In this document: positions 1-8,476 of the stretch, in pieces | Numbering within the stretch: the stretch's first letter is position 1 | Layout: each line of letters begins with the position of its first letter | DNA from: Pseudomonas sp. TH31 | GTDB lineage: Bacteria > Pseudomonadota > Gammaproteobacteria > Pseudomonadales > Pseudomonadaceae | DNA: 64,000 bases | Direction: 5' to 3' | Assembly (NCBI RefSeq): GCF_016650815.1 | Contig: NZ_JAEKEZ010000006.1 | Coordinates: 379,501 to 443,500 of the forward strand | The notes under the pieces: generated by a model | What the model saw: the letters and a program-made list of their open reading frames with translations, nothing else | Told to the model about the DNA's origin: nothing | The model's database searches: none | Position numbers and translations under genes: made by a program

Positions 1-10
1 AGGCTTACCT

Positions 11-1267
11 ATGAACAGGCTCCTTCTAGCAGACGTTCTTGCAATTTGCGAACGTATCGGTATCTTCAGGTCTTCGTGTTCGATATACGGAGGTATGCCT
101 GGCCTCTTCGACTATGGCCCCTTAGGTGCTGAAATAAAAATCCACCTAAGAAAGGCATGGTGGCAAGCAGTTGTCTACGGCAGGAATGATGTTCATGGTA
201 TCGAGTCAGCGCTTCTAACCTCGCCCTTATTGCATGAACACTCCGGCTTTCTTGGGGCCAACTATGAAGAGTTTGGCGTATTCGAGACCCTAATCAGAGA
301 TAAGAACAACAACTTAACTGCTTGTCACTTACGGGTAACAACTGCCCAGCATAGCTACGCCAACTTTGATAATATTGTGGGATGGAACAACCCCTCTCTT
401 CCATTTGGTATTGCACAGATAGGCAAAGCCTTTCGTAACGAACAACAAGTGACCGACTTTCCCGTGCGCATGAGGGAGTTCGAGCAGATGGAACTTCAGT
501 ATTTTGTTCCCGCCGAAAACTCCCGAGAGTGGCACGACTTCTGGCTAAAGCAAAGACTGAATTGGTGGGAGCAGCAGGGAATCAGCTTACAGAATCTGCT
601 CGTGGATGATGTAGTTGGTAGCGAATTGGCACATTACTCTAGTAAAACCTATGACATTCATTATAAACAACCTAATGGGGATATCTTTGAAATAGAAGGT
701 ATTGCCGATCGTGGCGACTATGATTGCGGCTCTCACAGCGGATCTCAAGACAAACTTAACATTCGTTCTTCGGTCCTGCCAAACAGCGTATCCACTGCAC
801 TCATGGCCATAACACAACCAGACACTGGAGCATTAGTTGCACCTTCTGCCATTGAGCCTGCTGCAGGCGTGGATCGGGGATTGATGGCAGTTCTCTTCGA
901 ATCGTTTACCCGCGTTCATTCACCCGATGGCACAAGCCGAATCGTACTGCGGATCAAGCCACATTTGGCACCTATCAAAGCATGCTTATATATTTCAAAC
1001 TCGGATGCGCACCTATCTATAGAAATGGCGAATGTAATAAAACACAGATTACAACGTCTCGCAGCAGGGAAGATTGTTATAACGATTGGCGACGACAAGC
1101 AAGAAACGACAATACATCATGACGAAGTCGGCACTCCGTTTTTCCTCACCCTCGAAGATAACATGCTGAGCGAGAACATAATTATCGTTAGAGAAAGAGA
1201 TACGGGAATCACAGAGCAAATGTCCTTAGTGCAGTTTTATACTCTTTTTGAGTCAACCTATTTCTAA
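11..1267 (+). CDS. Glycyl-tRNA synthetase paralogue, single-chain type, shortened
   Basis: Class II aminoacyl-tRNA synthetase fold of the bacterial single-chain glycyl type (418 aa). Motif 2 is visible as AFRNE (140-144) followed by RMREFEQMEL (153-162), then EIEGIADRGDYD (227-238), motif 3 IEPAAGVDR (281-289), and a C-terminal anticodon-binding-like domain (about 310-410, with DEVGTPFFLTLEDN). Two oddities stand out. The segment that in ordinary GlyRS reads RPETAQG reads RVTTAQH (108-114), so the Glu that contacts the glycine amino group is Thr. The zinc-knuckle insertion between SGF (78-80) and that segment shrinks to about 26 residues, with no paired Cys. Pseudomonads normally use the unrelated two-subunit GlyQ/GlyS, so this is an extra copy. 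The region is AT-richer than its surroundings, which suggests transfer. It may charge tRNA in an atypical way, confer resistance, or activate an amino acid for biosynthesis; the family is clear but the role is not. Confidence 0.85.
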   Translation: MNRLLLADVLAICERIGIFRSSCSIYGGMPGLFDYGPLGAEIKIHLRKAWWQAVVYGRNDVHGIESALLTSPLLHEHSGFLGANYEEFGVFETLIRDKNNNLTACHLRVTTAQHSYANFDNIVGWNNPSLPFGIAQIGKAFRNEQQVTDFPVRMREFEQMELQYFVPAENSREWHDFWLKQRLNWWEQQGISLQNLLVDDVVGSELAHYSSKTYDIHYKQPNGDIFEIEGIADRGDYDCGSHSGSQDKLNIRSSVLPNSVSTALMAITQPDTGALVAPSAIEPAAGVDRGLMAVLFESFTRVHSPDGTSRIVLRIKPHLAPIKACLYISNSDAHLSIEMANVIKHRLQRLAAGKIVITIGDDKQETTIHHDEVGTPFFLTLEDNMLSENIIIVRERDTGITEQMSLVQFYTLFESTYF

Positions 1268-1289
1268 CTTCGGCAATAGCGCTTCATTC

Positions 1290-1317
1290 AGTTAACGCTG
1301 CGCCCACAGCGTTAACT
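1290..1317 (+). promoter_or_regulatory. Perfect 11-bp hairpin between the GlyRS paralogue and the membrane protein gene
   Basis: The arms AGTTAACGCTG (1290-1300) and CAGCGTTAACT (1307-1317) are perfectly complementary around a 6-base loop, 23 bases after the synthetase stop and 31 bases before the next ATG. The tail (TTAG) is too poor in T for a strong intrinsic terminator. It may be a weak terminator, an RNA-processing hairpin or an operator palindrome. Confidence 0.5.
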
Positions 1318-1348
1318 TTAGCCAGCTGCCAAGGCGAAAATTATAATA

Positions 1349-1825
1349 ATGAAAGAAACCAAAATTAGACGCCATCATGACACAGCACACGAGGAAGCAT
1401 TAGCTCGCGTCAGAATCCAGCTGTGCCTGAGCAATGTAAAAAGCCAAAAACTTATAATTTTTTATTTATCCATTCTCGCAATGCTTTTTGTTACGAATGA
1501 TATTTCTCAACCGTCGACAACATCCAGCAACCATCCCATATACTTGGCATTATCCGTTGTATTTGTTTGTGCCTCGACCGCCCTTTTACGTCGAGAGCGC
1601 CGCGCCGAAGAGAAGGCCTGCCGTGACTTGTCTCTTTATCTCTCTACACTACCTGGACCAACAACACTGCTATCTTATAAGTATATCCAGCATCTCAGGG
1701 TTCATATACTTAATATTGAATGCCATGATCGAGATAAATACACTTTGCATTATATCGTTCAACTATCTGCTGAGGCTGGCCTGGAGATTATCGAATCAAG
1801 AAAGCATGGACCTCACTACCACTAA
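1349..1825 (+). CDS. Hypothetical two-helix membrane protein
   Basis: This 158-aa protein is not recognised. It has a charged, His/Arg-rich N-terminus (1-33), two hydrophobic segments (about 35-50 and 63-80) separated by a short Ser/Thr-rich loop, a strongly basic Arg-rich stretch right after the second helix (81-86), and a soluble C-terminal half of about 75 residues. The topology is probably N-in/C-in, with the C-terminal domain in the cytoplasm. It lies in the same AT-rich block and on the same strand as the GlyRS paralogue upstream and the LuxR gene downstream. An A/T-rich leader with a modest GGCGA-type ribosome site precedes the ATG. Its placement suggests it belongs to that module, perhaps as an immunity or export accessory, but nothing in the sequence shows a function. 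Confidence 0.6.
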   Translation: MKETKIRRHHDTAHEEALARVRIQLCLSNVKSQKLIIFYLSILAMLFVTNDISQPSTTSSNHPIYLALSVVFVCASTALLRRERRAEEKACRDLSLYLSTLPGPTTLLSYKYIQHLRVHILNIECHDRDKYTLHYIVQLSAEAGLEIIESRKHGPHYH

Positions 1826-1961
1826 ACAGAACCAGCGTTATGACCCCCCTGCCTCTGGCGCTTAGCTAATCCTCAGCCCCTTCACAGGGACAATATTCAG
1901 CCCTATATAAAAAACTACGACTACATACTCTAATCAGTCACTCACATCAGGTTACCCCTAT

Positions 1962-2687
1962 ATGGATATAGATAACAAACCATACGACAACAACTCAACC
2001 GAGTTGATTTCGCGTGTCCAAACAAATCTTGAACTTGAGCTGAGACGTAAAGGTTTTCGGCGCTTCACCTACTTTATTGCAAGAAAAGCAAATATTCGAA
2101 AAGCCTTCCTAATGAGCAACTTCCCCCTCCACTGGATAAAACAATATAAACTGGGGAGCCTTCACCTTACAGATCCTATCATTCAATTCGGACTTCGTGC
2201 GACTGCGCCCTATTCCTCCGCTGAAATCCAATCTATGACAGCCGCAGCATTTAAGTTTTTCGAGAAAGTAAAACGCTACCCTATTACCGACGGTTATTGC
2301 TTTACACTTCATGATGCCAACGGCTGTTTCTCACTCCTTAGTGTTTGCAACAGGTTGGACCCTGCGCGCGGCCACCTCCTCGAACAGCATAAAGCCGAGT
2401 TGCAGATGCTGCTCATCCGAGTCCATCAACTGATGGTCGCCAGCCCGCAATTACTGGATCTCATATTTGATGAAAATTCGACCAAGCCACTGACTCAACG
2501 TGAACACGAAATTCTGAAATGGGCGAGCATCGGCAAGACTTATTCTGAAATCTCTCTAATAACCAGCATTAGCGTACGCACGGTAAAGTTTCACATGCGC
2601 AACATTGTAGAAAAACTTGATGTTGCCAATGCCAAGCATGCTATATCCAAGGCTCAACAAGATGGTCTGTGTCTGCAGATATATTAG
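1962..2687 (+). CDS. LuxR-family regulator with autoinducer-binding domain
   Basis: This 241-aa protein has an N-terminal autoinducer-binding domain (about 20-160) and a C-terminal LuxR helix-turn-helix (177-232, with LTQRE at 177-181 and RTVKFHMRNIVEKLD at 206-220). Of the usual signal-pocket invariants, W58, Y62, D71, P72 and G111 are present, matching Trp57, Tyr61, Asp70, Pro71 and Gly113 of TraR/LuxR. The position expected to hold Trp85 is Ser (PYSS, 83-86). That mix suggests a changed ligand. No luxI synthase is visible in the window, so it is either a solo or its partner lies to the left. It ends the AT-rich block and probably controls the genes before it. The family call is firm; the ligand and targets are unknown. 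Confidence 0.9.
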   Translation: MDIDNKPYDNNSTELISRVQTNLELELRRKGFRRFTYFIARKANIRKAFLMSNFPLHWIKQYKLGSLHLTDPIIQFGLRATAPYSSAEIQSMTAAAFKFFEKVKRYPITDGYCFTLHDANGCFSLLSVCNRLDPARGHLLEQHKAELQMLLIRVHQLMVASPQLLDLIFDENSTKPLTQREHEILKWASIGKTYSEISLITSISVRTVKFHMRNIVEKLDVANAKHAISKAQQDGLCLQIY

Positions 2688-2708
2688 AGGTACTTGGACG
2701 CTGCACAT

Positions 2709-2727
2709 AAAAAACCCCGAAGGGCTT
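2709..2727 (-). terminator. UUCG-loop terminator after ssuF
   Basis: Read on the minus strand, AAGCCC-TTCG-GGGTTT forms a short stem capped by a UUCG tetraloop and followed by a run of T. It lies 32 bases past the ssuF stop and closes the ssu operon. It also marks the edge of the AT-rich left block. Confidence 0.65.
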
Positions 2728-2758
2728 GCACCGTCCAGGGCTGTATGTGACGCATCAA

Positions 2759-2974
2759 TCACAACTTCGCGATCGACACCTCGGTCGATTTCACGAACGC
2801 GATCACTTCGCTGCCGACCACCAGTTCCAGCTCTTTCACCGAGCGAGTGGTGATGACAGAAGTGACGATGCCGGAAGCGGTCTGTACGTCGATTTCCGAC
2901 AGCACGTCACCCAGCACGATTTCCTTGATCGAGCCTTTGAACTGGTTACGAACGTTGATGGCTTTGATAGTCAT
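2759..2974 (-). CDS. ssuF: TOBE-domain molybdopterin/molybdate-binding protein SsuF
   Basis: A 71-aa protein consisting of one TOBE (Mop-type) domain, with N-terminal RNQFKGSIKEI and C-terminal SEVIAFVKSTEVSIAKL as in molbindins. The ATG at 2974 is chosen because the conserved domain begins MTIKAINVRNQFKG. It is the last gene of the ssu operon, 34 bases after ssuB. The ssuEADCBF arrangement is known from P. putida, where SsuF affects growth on sulfonates and sulfate esters by an unclear route. Oligomers of such proteins bind molybdate or similar oxyanions. Confidence 0.9.
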   Translation of the reverse strand: MTIKAINVRNQFKGSIKEIVLGDVLSEIDVQTASGIVTSVITTRSVKELELVVGSEVIAFVKSTEVSIAKL

Positions 2975-3008
2975 GATGTTGATTCCTGTCGTTGAGATGA
3001 GACGTGAG

Positions 3009-3815
3009 TTATTGCGCCCAGCGCAGTTGCGTAGGCAATGGTGAAACAGGTTCCGGTTCCGGCGGTTCGCCGGGCAGTGACAGCACGCGATTGAGGACTT
3101 CGGTTTCCAGCGCCGCCAGCCTATGGGAGCCACGTACCCGAGGGCGCGGCAGTTCCACGTGCAGGTCGAGGCCGACTTCACCCTCTTCGATCAGGATCAC
3201 CCGATCGGCAATGGCCACCGCTTCACTGACGTCGTGGGTCACCAGCAACACGGTGAAGCCGTGCTTTTGCCAGAGCCGTTCGATCAGTTGCTGCATTTCA
3301 ATTCGGGTCAGGGCATCGAGGGCGCCCAGGGGCTCGTCCAGCAACAGCAAGCGCGGTTGGTGGATCAGCGCGCGGGCCAGGGCCACACGTTGCTTCTGGC
3401 CACCGGACAAGGCCGCCGGCCACTCATTGGCGCGATCCGCCAGGCCTACCGACTCCAACGCATCCAGTGCTTGTGGCCGCCAGTTGCCCTTGAGCCCGAG
3501 GCCGACGTTGTCGATAACTTTTTTCCACGGCAGCAGACGCGCTTCCTGGAACATCAATCGCGTGTCTTCCCGGGCATCACTCAGCGGTGCAGAACCGGCG
3601 AGCAATTCGCCGCCCGTCGGCAGGTCGAGACCGGCGAGCAAGCGCAGCAAAGTGCTTTTGCCGCAACCGCTGCGACCGACCACGGCGACGAATTGACCGG
3701 CCGGAATGTGCAGATCGATCTCGCGCAGCACTTGCCGCGAACCAAAGGTCTTTTGCAGCTTGCGCACCGCCAGCGGGATCCCGCGCAGCAGGCGTGGAGG
3801 TTGTTGAGCAGTCAT
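3009..3815 (-). CDS. ssuB: Aliphatic sulfonate ABC transporter ATPase SsuB
   Basis: A 268-aa ABC ATPase of the nitrate/sulfonate/taurine class that powers sulfonate uptake at the inner membrane with SsuC. Walker A is GRSGCGKST (47-55), the Q-loop Gln is 90, the signature LSGGQ is at 136-140, Walker B is LLLLDE (156-161), and VTHD supplies the switch His near 190. The gene starts 4 bases inside the end of ssuC (ATGA overlap), so the two are translationally coupled. The C-terminal Pro/Glu-rich tail ([12 protein letters not shown]) is unremarkable for pseudomonad SsuB. Confidence 0.95.
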   Translation of the reverse strand: MTAQQPPRLLRGIPLAVRKLQKTFGSRQVLREIDLHIPAGQFVAVVGRSGCGKSTLLRLLAGLDLPTGGELLAGSAPLSDAREDTRLMFQEARLLPWKKVIDNVGLGLKGNWRPQALDALESVGLADRANEWPAALSGGQKQRVALARALIHQPRLLLLDEPLGALDALTRIEMQQLIERLWQKHGFTVLLVTHDVSEAVAIADRVILIEEGEVGLDLHVELPRPRVRGSHRLAALETEVLNRVLSLPGEPPEPEPVSPLPTQLRWAQ

Positions 3816-4594
3816 GCGGCACCTCCTTTAGCGACCTGATACGCCGGATGCCAGCGCAACCACACCCGTTCAAGTCCTCGGGCCGCGAGGTCGGCCAGTT
3901 TGCCGAGCACCGCGTACAACAGAATCGCCAGCACCACCACGTCGGTCTGCAAGAACTCCCGGGCATTCATCGCCAGGTAGCCGATGCCGGAACTCGCGGA
4001 AATGGTTTCGGCAACGATCAACGTCAGCCACATAAAGCCCAGCGCGAAACGCACACCGACCAGAATCGACGGCAACGCTCCCGGCAGGATCACCTGGCGG
4101 AACAGACTGAAACCGGACAAGCCATAACTGCGCGCCATCTCCACCAGCGCCGGATCGACGTTGCGGATGCCGTGATAGGTATTGAGGTAGATCGGGAACA
4201 ACGTGCCCAGAGCCACCAGGAAAATCTTCGCCGACTCATCGATGCCAAACCACAGGATCACCAGCGGAATCAGCGCCAGGTGCGGCACGTTGCGGATCAT
4301 CTGCACCGAACTGTCGAGCAAGCGTTCGCCCCACTTCGACAAGCCGGTGATAAAGCCCAACGCCAGACCAATGCCGCCGCCAATGGTGAAACCCAGCGCC
4401 GCGCGCCAGCCACTGATGGCGAGGTGGGTCCAGATTTCGCCGCTGCGCACCAGGCTCACGCCGGCTTCGATCACCGCGATGGGCGCCGGCAGAATCCGCG
4501 TCGACAACCAGCCCGCCGACACCGATAACTGCCACACCGCCAGCAACAACACCGGCAACGCCCAGGGCGCGAGGGTGTGGATAATTTTCTTCAT
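3812..4594 (-). CDS. ssuC: Aliphatic sulfonate ABC transporter permease SsuC
   Basis: A 260-aa integral membrane permease of the BPD_transp_1 family with about six transmembrane segments. The cytoplasmic EAA-type loop lies around residues 155-185 ([21 protein letters not shown]). It forms the channel for sulfonates delivered by SsuA and is driven by SsuB. It lies 9 bases downstream of ssuD and overlaps ssuB by 4 bases, in the standard ssu order. Confidence 0.95.
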   Translation of the reverse strand: MKKIIHTLAPWALPVLLLAVWQLSVSAGWLSTRILPAPIAVIEAGVSLVRSGEIWTHLAISGWRAALGFTIGGGIGLALGFITGLSKWGERLLDSSVQMIRNVPHLALIPLVILWFGIDESAKIFLVALGTLFPIYLNTYHGIRNVDPALVEMARSYGLSGFSLFRQVILPGALPSILVGVRFALGFMWLTLIVAETISASSGIGYLAMNAREFLQTDVVVLAILLYAVLGKLADLAARGLERVWLRWHPAYQVAKGGAA

Positions 4595-4603
4595 GGCGGC
4601 GCC

Positions 4604-5752
4604 TCAGCTCTGGGACGCGGCTTTGGGAAGGATGTCGTTGGCCACCATCTCGCCAAACGGGCTGACGTAGTTGGCACCTTGCGGCAATTCCGGGCGTTGG
4701 ACGTCGATGTGCGGGAACAGTAATTCGGCGACGCGGTAGGCCTCTTCCAGGTGTGGATAACCGGAGAAGATGAACGTGTCGATACCCAGGTCTGCGTATT
4801 CCTTCATGCGCGCGGCCACGGTCGGGCCATCGCCCACCAATGCGGTGCCGGCACCGCCACGCACCAGACCGACACCGGCCCAGAGATTGGGGCTGACTTC
4901 CAGGTTGTCGCGGCTACCGCCATGCAGTGCGGCCATGCGTTGCTGACCCACCGAATCGAACCGCGACAGCGAAGCCTGGGCCCGAGCGATGGTCTCGTCG
5001 TCCACATGCGAAATCAGCCGATCCGCCGCTTGCCACGCTTCTTCGTTGGTTTCACGAACGATCACATGCAGGCGAATGCCGAAGCGTACGGTACGACCGA
5101 GCTTCGCGGCTTTGGCCCGCACTTGCTCAATCTTCTCGGCGACAGCGGCCGGTGGTTCGCCCCAGGTCAGGACCATTTCCACCTGTTCGGCGGCCAAGTC
5201 CTGTGCAGCGTCTGAAGATCCACCGAAGTACAGCGGCGGACGCGGTTGCTGGATTGGAGGGTAGAGCAACTTGGCGCCCTTCACGCTGATGTGCTGGCCG
5301 TCGTAATCAACGGTTTCGCCTTCCAGTACACGGCGCCAGATGCGGGTGAATTCCACCGAAGCCTGATACCGCTCTTCGTGGCTGAGGAACAAACCATCGC
5401 CGGCCAGCTCATCCGGATCACCACCGGTCACCAGGTTGAACAGCGCACGACCGCCGGACAAGCGATCCAGGGTTGCCGCTTGCCGCGCCGCCACCGTCGG
5501 GGAAATGATCCCGGGGCGCAGGGCGACAAGGAACTTCAAACGCTGGGTCACCGGGATCAGCGACGCGGCCACCAGCCATGAGTCTTCGCAAGAGCGACCG
5601 GTGGGAATCAGCACACCGCCGAAACCCAGGCGATCCGCCGCCTGGGCGATCTGTTGCAGGTAACCGTGGTCAACGGCGCGAGCGCCTTCGGCGGTGCCAA
5701 GGTAATGGCCGTCGCCGTGGGTAGGCAGGAACCAGAAAATATTGAGGCTCAT
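4604..5752 (-). CDS. ssuD: FMNH2-dependent alkanesulfonate monooxygenase SsuD
   Basis: A 382-aa bacterial-luciferase-like flavin monooxygenase that splits C1-C14 alkanesulfonates into aldehyde and sulfite, using FMNH2 supplied by SsuE. The N-terminus [19 protein letters not shown] and the downstream [11 protein letters not shown] segment are typical of the family. The ATG at 5752 is preferred over an in-frame site 42 bases upstream because AAGGAGA precedes it at good spacing and SsuD proteins begin here. The start lies inside the region just after the ssuA stop (overlap of 25 bases is avoided by this choice only in part: ssuA ends at 5778). Confidence 0.95.
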   Translation of the reverse strand: MSLNIFWFLPTHGDGHYLGTAEGARAVDHGYLQQIAQAADRLGFGGVLIPTGRSCEDSWLVAASLIPVTQRLKFLVALRPGIISPTVAARQAATLDRLSGGRALFNLVTGGDPDELAGDGLFLSHEERYQASVEFTRIWRRVLEGETVDYDGQHISVKGAKLLYPPIQQPRPPLYFGGSSDAAQDLAAEQVEMVLTWGEPPAAVAEKIEQVRAKAAKLGRTVRFGIRLHVIVRETNEEAWQAADRLISHVDDETIARAQASLSRFDSVGQQRMAALHGGSRDNLEVSPNLWAGVGLVRGGAGTALVGDGPTVAARMKEYADLGIDTFIFSGYPHLEEAYRVAELLFPHIDVQRPELPQGANYVSPFGEMVANDILPKAASQS

Positions 5753-5777
5753 GGAGTGGTCTCCTTGGGAAATCGAA

Positions 5778-6755
5778 TTACTGCGCTTTGGCAACGGCTG
5801 CCGGTGGCGTCCAGATCACGTCTTTGATGCTCAAGGGCTTGGGAATCAGCTTGAGCAGGTAGAAGCTGTCGGCAATCTTCTGTTGGGCGGCGACCACTTC
5901 CGGCGTGAGGAACAGCGCACCGTAGCCCTGGCGTTTGACCGAGGTCAGGGTGATGTCTGCCGGCAGGCCGAGCAGAGGCGAAACTTGTTTGGTGACGTCT
6001 TCGGGATTGGCCTTGGACCATTCGCCGACCGCGCGCACTTCTTCGACGAGGGCCTTGATCACCCCGGGATTTTTCTGCGCGTAGGGTTTGGTCGCCAGGT
6101 AGAACTGGTGGTTGTCGACGATGCCCTGGCCATCGCGCAGGGTGCGCGCTTGCAGTTGCTGTTCGGCGGCAGCCTGGTACGGGTCCCAGATCACCCAGGC
6201 ATCGACACTGCCGCGCTCGAACGCGGCGCGGGCATCGGCGGGCGGCAGGAATACGGTCTGGATGTCGGTGTATTTGAGGCCGGCATCTTCCAGCGCACGA
6301 ACCAACAGGTAGTGAACGTTGGAGCCTTTGTTCAGGACGACTTTCTTGCCCTTGAGGTCCTGCACCGATTTGATCGGCGAGTCCTTCGGCACCAGGATCG
6401 CTTCGCTGTGCGGTGCTGGCGGTTCGTAGGCGACGTAGAGCAGATCGGCGCCGGCCGCCTGGGCGAATACCGGAGGCGTTTCACCGGTGACACCGAAGTC
6501 GATCGAGCCGACGTTCAGGCCTTCCAGCAGCTGCGGGCCGCCGGGAAACTCAGTCCATTGCACGTCCACGCCTTGGGCGGCGAGGCGTTTTTCCAGGGTG
6601 CCTTTGGCTTTGAGCAGCACCAGGGTGCCGTACTTTTGATAACCGATTCGCAGCACGCCTTCATGGGTAGAAAGCGCTTGAGCTTGGGAAATAACGCCGA
6701 AGGCGGCCGCAGCAAACAGAGCGACCAGACCACGACGCAAAATGACAGTGCGCAT
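5778..6755 (-). CDS. ssuA: Sulfonate ABC transporter substrate-binding protein SsuA
   Basis: A 325-aa periplasmic binding protein that captures aliphatic sulfonates. It has a classic signal peptide (about 1-27: RR, a hydrophobic core, and cleavage after AQA). The mature part begins [16 protein letters not shown], which matches the SsuA start strand, and the family segment [20 protein letters not shown] follows near residue 80. It sits between ssuE (110 bases upstream) and ssuD (25 bases downstream), as in other pseudomonads. Confidence 0.95.
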   Translation of the reverse strand: MRTVILRRGLVALFAAAAFGVISQAQALSTHEGVLRIGYQKYGTLVLLKAKGTLEKRLAAQGVDVQWTEFPGGPQLLEGLNVGSIDFGVTGETPPVFAQAAGADLLYVAYEPPAPHSEAILVPKDSPIKSVQDLKGKKVVLNKGSNVHYLLVRALEDAGLKYTDIQTVFLPPADARAAFERGSVDAWVIWDPYQAAAEQQLQARTLRDGQGIVDNHQFYLATKPYAQKNPGVIKALVEEVRAVGEWSKANPEDVTKQVSPLLGLPADITLTSVKRQGYGALFLTPEVVAAQQKIADSFYLLKLIPKPLSIKDVIWTPPAAVAKAQ

Positions 6756-6865
6756 AGCGCTCTCCTATTTGCTGTTGGGTTTTGGCTGCACCTGCTTGGC
6801 CGTTAGCGGCTGAGTAAGGTGAGGACTTCAAATTCAGGGGTGGCTTAAGTGCCGGCTTAGCCGGC

Positions 6866-7459
6866 TTAAATGCTCCAGCGAGCACTCAACAAACGTTCGT
6901 TCAGCAGGTTCGGATCGATCGGCTTGGGCCGTCGCGCCATGGCGCTGAAAAACAGCTCCAGTGATTCATTCAGTCGTTCTTCCAGCTCGGGCGCCAACTG
7001 CGCCTGGCCGCTGCCTTCACCGTAAGCGATCTGGCTGTCCACGGCGAAAATCCCGTGGAGCATTTCCTGGGCTTTCAATGCCGAGAGAACTGGTTTGAGT
7101 GCGTAATCCACTGCCAACATGTGGGCGATGCTGCCGCCGGTGGCCATTGGCAACACCACTTTGTGGGCCAGGGCACGCTCGGGGAGCAGATCCAATACGG
7201 TTTTCAATGCGCCGGAGAACGATGCCTTGTAGACCGGCGTTGCGATCAGCAGGCCATCGGCGTTTTCAATCTGTTGCAGCAGGTCGATCACCTTCGGGCT
7301 GTCGAAGCGGGCATGCAGCAAGTCTTCAGCCGGGAAGTCCCGCACCTGATAACTCACCACTTCCACACCTTGTTCCTGCAACCAGCGTTGCGAACGCTCC
7401 AGCAGCACCCCGGAACGAGAGCGTTGGCTGGGGCTGCCACCGAGTGAGACGACCAGCAT
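6866..7459 (-). CDS. ssuE: NADPH-dependent FMN reductase SsuE
   Basis: A 197-aa flavodoxin-fold NAD(P)H:FMN oxidoreductase that supplies reduced FMN to SsuD. The N-terminal [16 protein letters not shown] is the FMN phosphate-binding loop, and the family segment [15 protein letters not shown] is near residue 95. It is the first gene of the ssuEADCBF operon. The AT-rich promoter region upstream (7,500-7,600) carries paired ATAAAT/ATTTAT palindromes, described separately. Confidence 0.95.
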   Translation of the reverse strand: MLVVSLGGSPSQRSRSGVLLERSQRWLQEQGVEVVSYQVRDFPAEDLLHARFDSPKVIDLLQQIENADGLLIATPVYKASFSGALKTVLDLLPERALAHKVVLPMATGGSIAHMLAVDYALKPVLSALKAQEMLHGIFAVDSQIAYGEGSGQAQLAPELEERLNESLELFFSAMARRPKPIDPNLLNERLLSARWSI

Positions 7460-7532
7460 TCAGATGATTCCTTGAGCGGTGTTGGCGATTCGCCGTGCGC
7501 GATCTCGCTTTGATGGGAGTGACCTTAACAGG

Positions 7533-7561
7533 TGATTTATATATCCATAAATCATATTTAT
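7533..7561 (-). promoter_or_regulatory. AT-rich nested palindromes upstream of ssuE
   Basis: Two overlapping inverted repeats lie 74-102 bases upstream of the ssuE start. TGATTTAT-N6-ATAAATCA spans 7533-7554 and ATAAAT-CAT-ATTTAT spans 7547-7561; both are perfect. The same half-sites recur upstream of lsfA and, in shorter form, of tauA. They are a plausible operator for a sulfur-starvation regulator; which regulator cannot be told from the sequence. Confidence 0.5.
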
Positions 7562-7609
7562 TCATTTAGTTATTCTTTACAGATCTATACAGACCACCTT
7601 TTCCCAGGC

Positions 7610-7635
7610 AAAAAAATAGGCCGTGAAAACGGCCT
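7610..7635 (-). terminator. Intrinsic terminator downstream of lsfA
   Basis: On the minus strand AGGCCG-TTTTCA-CGGCCT forms a 6-bp stem followed by ATTTTTTT. It lies past the lsfA stop, beyond an intervening REP pair (7663-7740), so the REP pair would be transcribed in the 3' untranslated region. Confidence 0.75.
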
Positions 7636-7662
7636 GAAATCCCCTGCTTTGTGGATGCCTTG

Positions 7663-7740
7663 AAAAGATCGCAGCCTGCGGCAGCTCCTACATAGATCGA
7701 CGAACCCCCGTAGGAGCTGCCGAAGGCTGCGATCTTTTGA
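7663..7740. repeat. REP inverted pair (REPIN), GTAGGAGCTGCC family
   Basis: Two copies of the GTAGGAGCTGCCGAAGGCTG element in opposite orientation, each ending in GATCTTTT/AAAAGATC, with a short spacer. It lies in the 3' flank of lsfA. The same family recurs at eight further sites in the window. Confidence 0.9.
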
Positions 7741-7743
7741 TAT

Positions 7744-8382
7744 TCAACGATTGGGCTGCGGCGTCAGGCGCAGGTACGGTTTCACCGCGCGGTAGCCCTT
7801 GGGAAAGCGTTTCTTGATTTCGTCTTCGTCCTTGAGCGACGGCACGATCACCACTTCATCACCGTCCTGCCAGTTGGCCGGGGTAGCCACTTTGTAGTTA
7901 TCGGTGAGTTGCAGCGAGTCGATCACCCGCAGGATTTCATGAAAGTTGCGACCGGTGCTGGCCGGATAAGTGATGGTCAGCCGAACCTTCTTGTTCGGGT
8001 CGATCACGAACAGCGAGCGCACGGTCAGGGTGTCGTTGGCATTCGGGTGAATCAGGTCGTACAGGTCCGAGACCTTGCGATCAGCGTCGGCCAGGATCGG
8101 GAAGTTGACGATCGTGTTCTGGGTTTCGTTGATGTCCTCGATCCACTTGTGGTGCGAGTCCACCGGGTCGACGGACAGCGCGATGGTTTTTACCCCGCGC
8201 CGGGCAAATTCATCCTTGAGCTTGGCGGTGAAGCCCAGTTCGGTGGTGCACACCGGGGTGAAGTCCGCCGGGTGGGAAAACAGCACGCCCCAGCTATCGC
8301 CCAGCCATTCATGGAAACGGATGGTGCCGGCGCTGGAGTCCTGTTCAAAGTCGGGGGCGATGTCGCCAAGTCTGAGGCTCAT
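7744..8382 (-). CDS. lsfA: 1-Cys peroxiredoxin LsfA
   Basis: A 212-aa peroxiredoxin of the Prx6/1-Cys class that reduces hydrogen peroxide and organic peroxides. The catalytic motif PADFTPVCTTE (39-49) contains the peroxidatic Cys (46), and no resolving Cys follows. The long C-terminal Prx6 extension (DGDEVVIVPSL...PYLRL) is present. In P. putida lsfA is induced in sulfate starvation next to ssu genes, and the same adjacency is seen here. Overlapping ATAAAT/ATTTAT palindromes lie about 65-95 bases upstream. It probably protects against oxidants made by sulfonate monooxygenation. Confidence 0.92.
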   Translation of the reverse strand: MSLRLGDIAPDFEQDSSAGTIRFHEWLGDSWGVLFSHPADFTPVCTTELGFTAKLKDEFARRGVKTIALSVDPVDSHHKWIEDINETQNTIVNFPILADADRKVSDLYDLIHPNANDTLTVRSLFVIDPNKKVRLTITYPASTGRNFHEILRVIDSLQLTDNYKVATPANWQDGDEVVIVPSLKDEDEIKKRFPKGYRAVKPYLRLTPQPNR

Positions 8383-8446
8383 GGTGCTGCTCCTGGTGAG
8401 TGCTTGATGAGCTCAACTGTGCCTGTGTTTTTTATGGTTTAAAAAG

Positions 8447-8476
8447 AATAAATATCGATTTATTTAGATCATAAAT
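8447..8476 (-). promoter_or_regulatory. AT-rich nested palindromes upstream of lsfA
   Basis: AATAAAT-ATCG-ATTTATT (8447-8464) is a perfect inverted repeat. It overlaps ATTTAT-N7-ATAAAT (8458-8476). This is the same half-site and a similar nested arrangement as upstream of ssuE. It lies 65-94 bases before the lsfA start. Confidence 0.5.

Noticed and set aside
281..293. Serine-to-alanine change in motif 3 of the GlyRS paralogue (EPAAG) as evidence of altered specificity
   Set aside because: Actinobacterial GlyRS enzymes, as I recall them, also read EPAAG, so this change alone is not telling; only the RPETAQG change is used. Coordinates here are residues, not bases.
1826..1961. A lux-box operator before the LuxR gene
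   Set aside because: No 18-20 bp palindrome of the CT-N12-AG type could be found in this gap.
2759..3181. A longer 140-aa version of ssuF
   Set aside because: The extra N-terminal part is the ssuB coding sequence in another frame; the TOBE domain starts at 2974.
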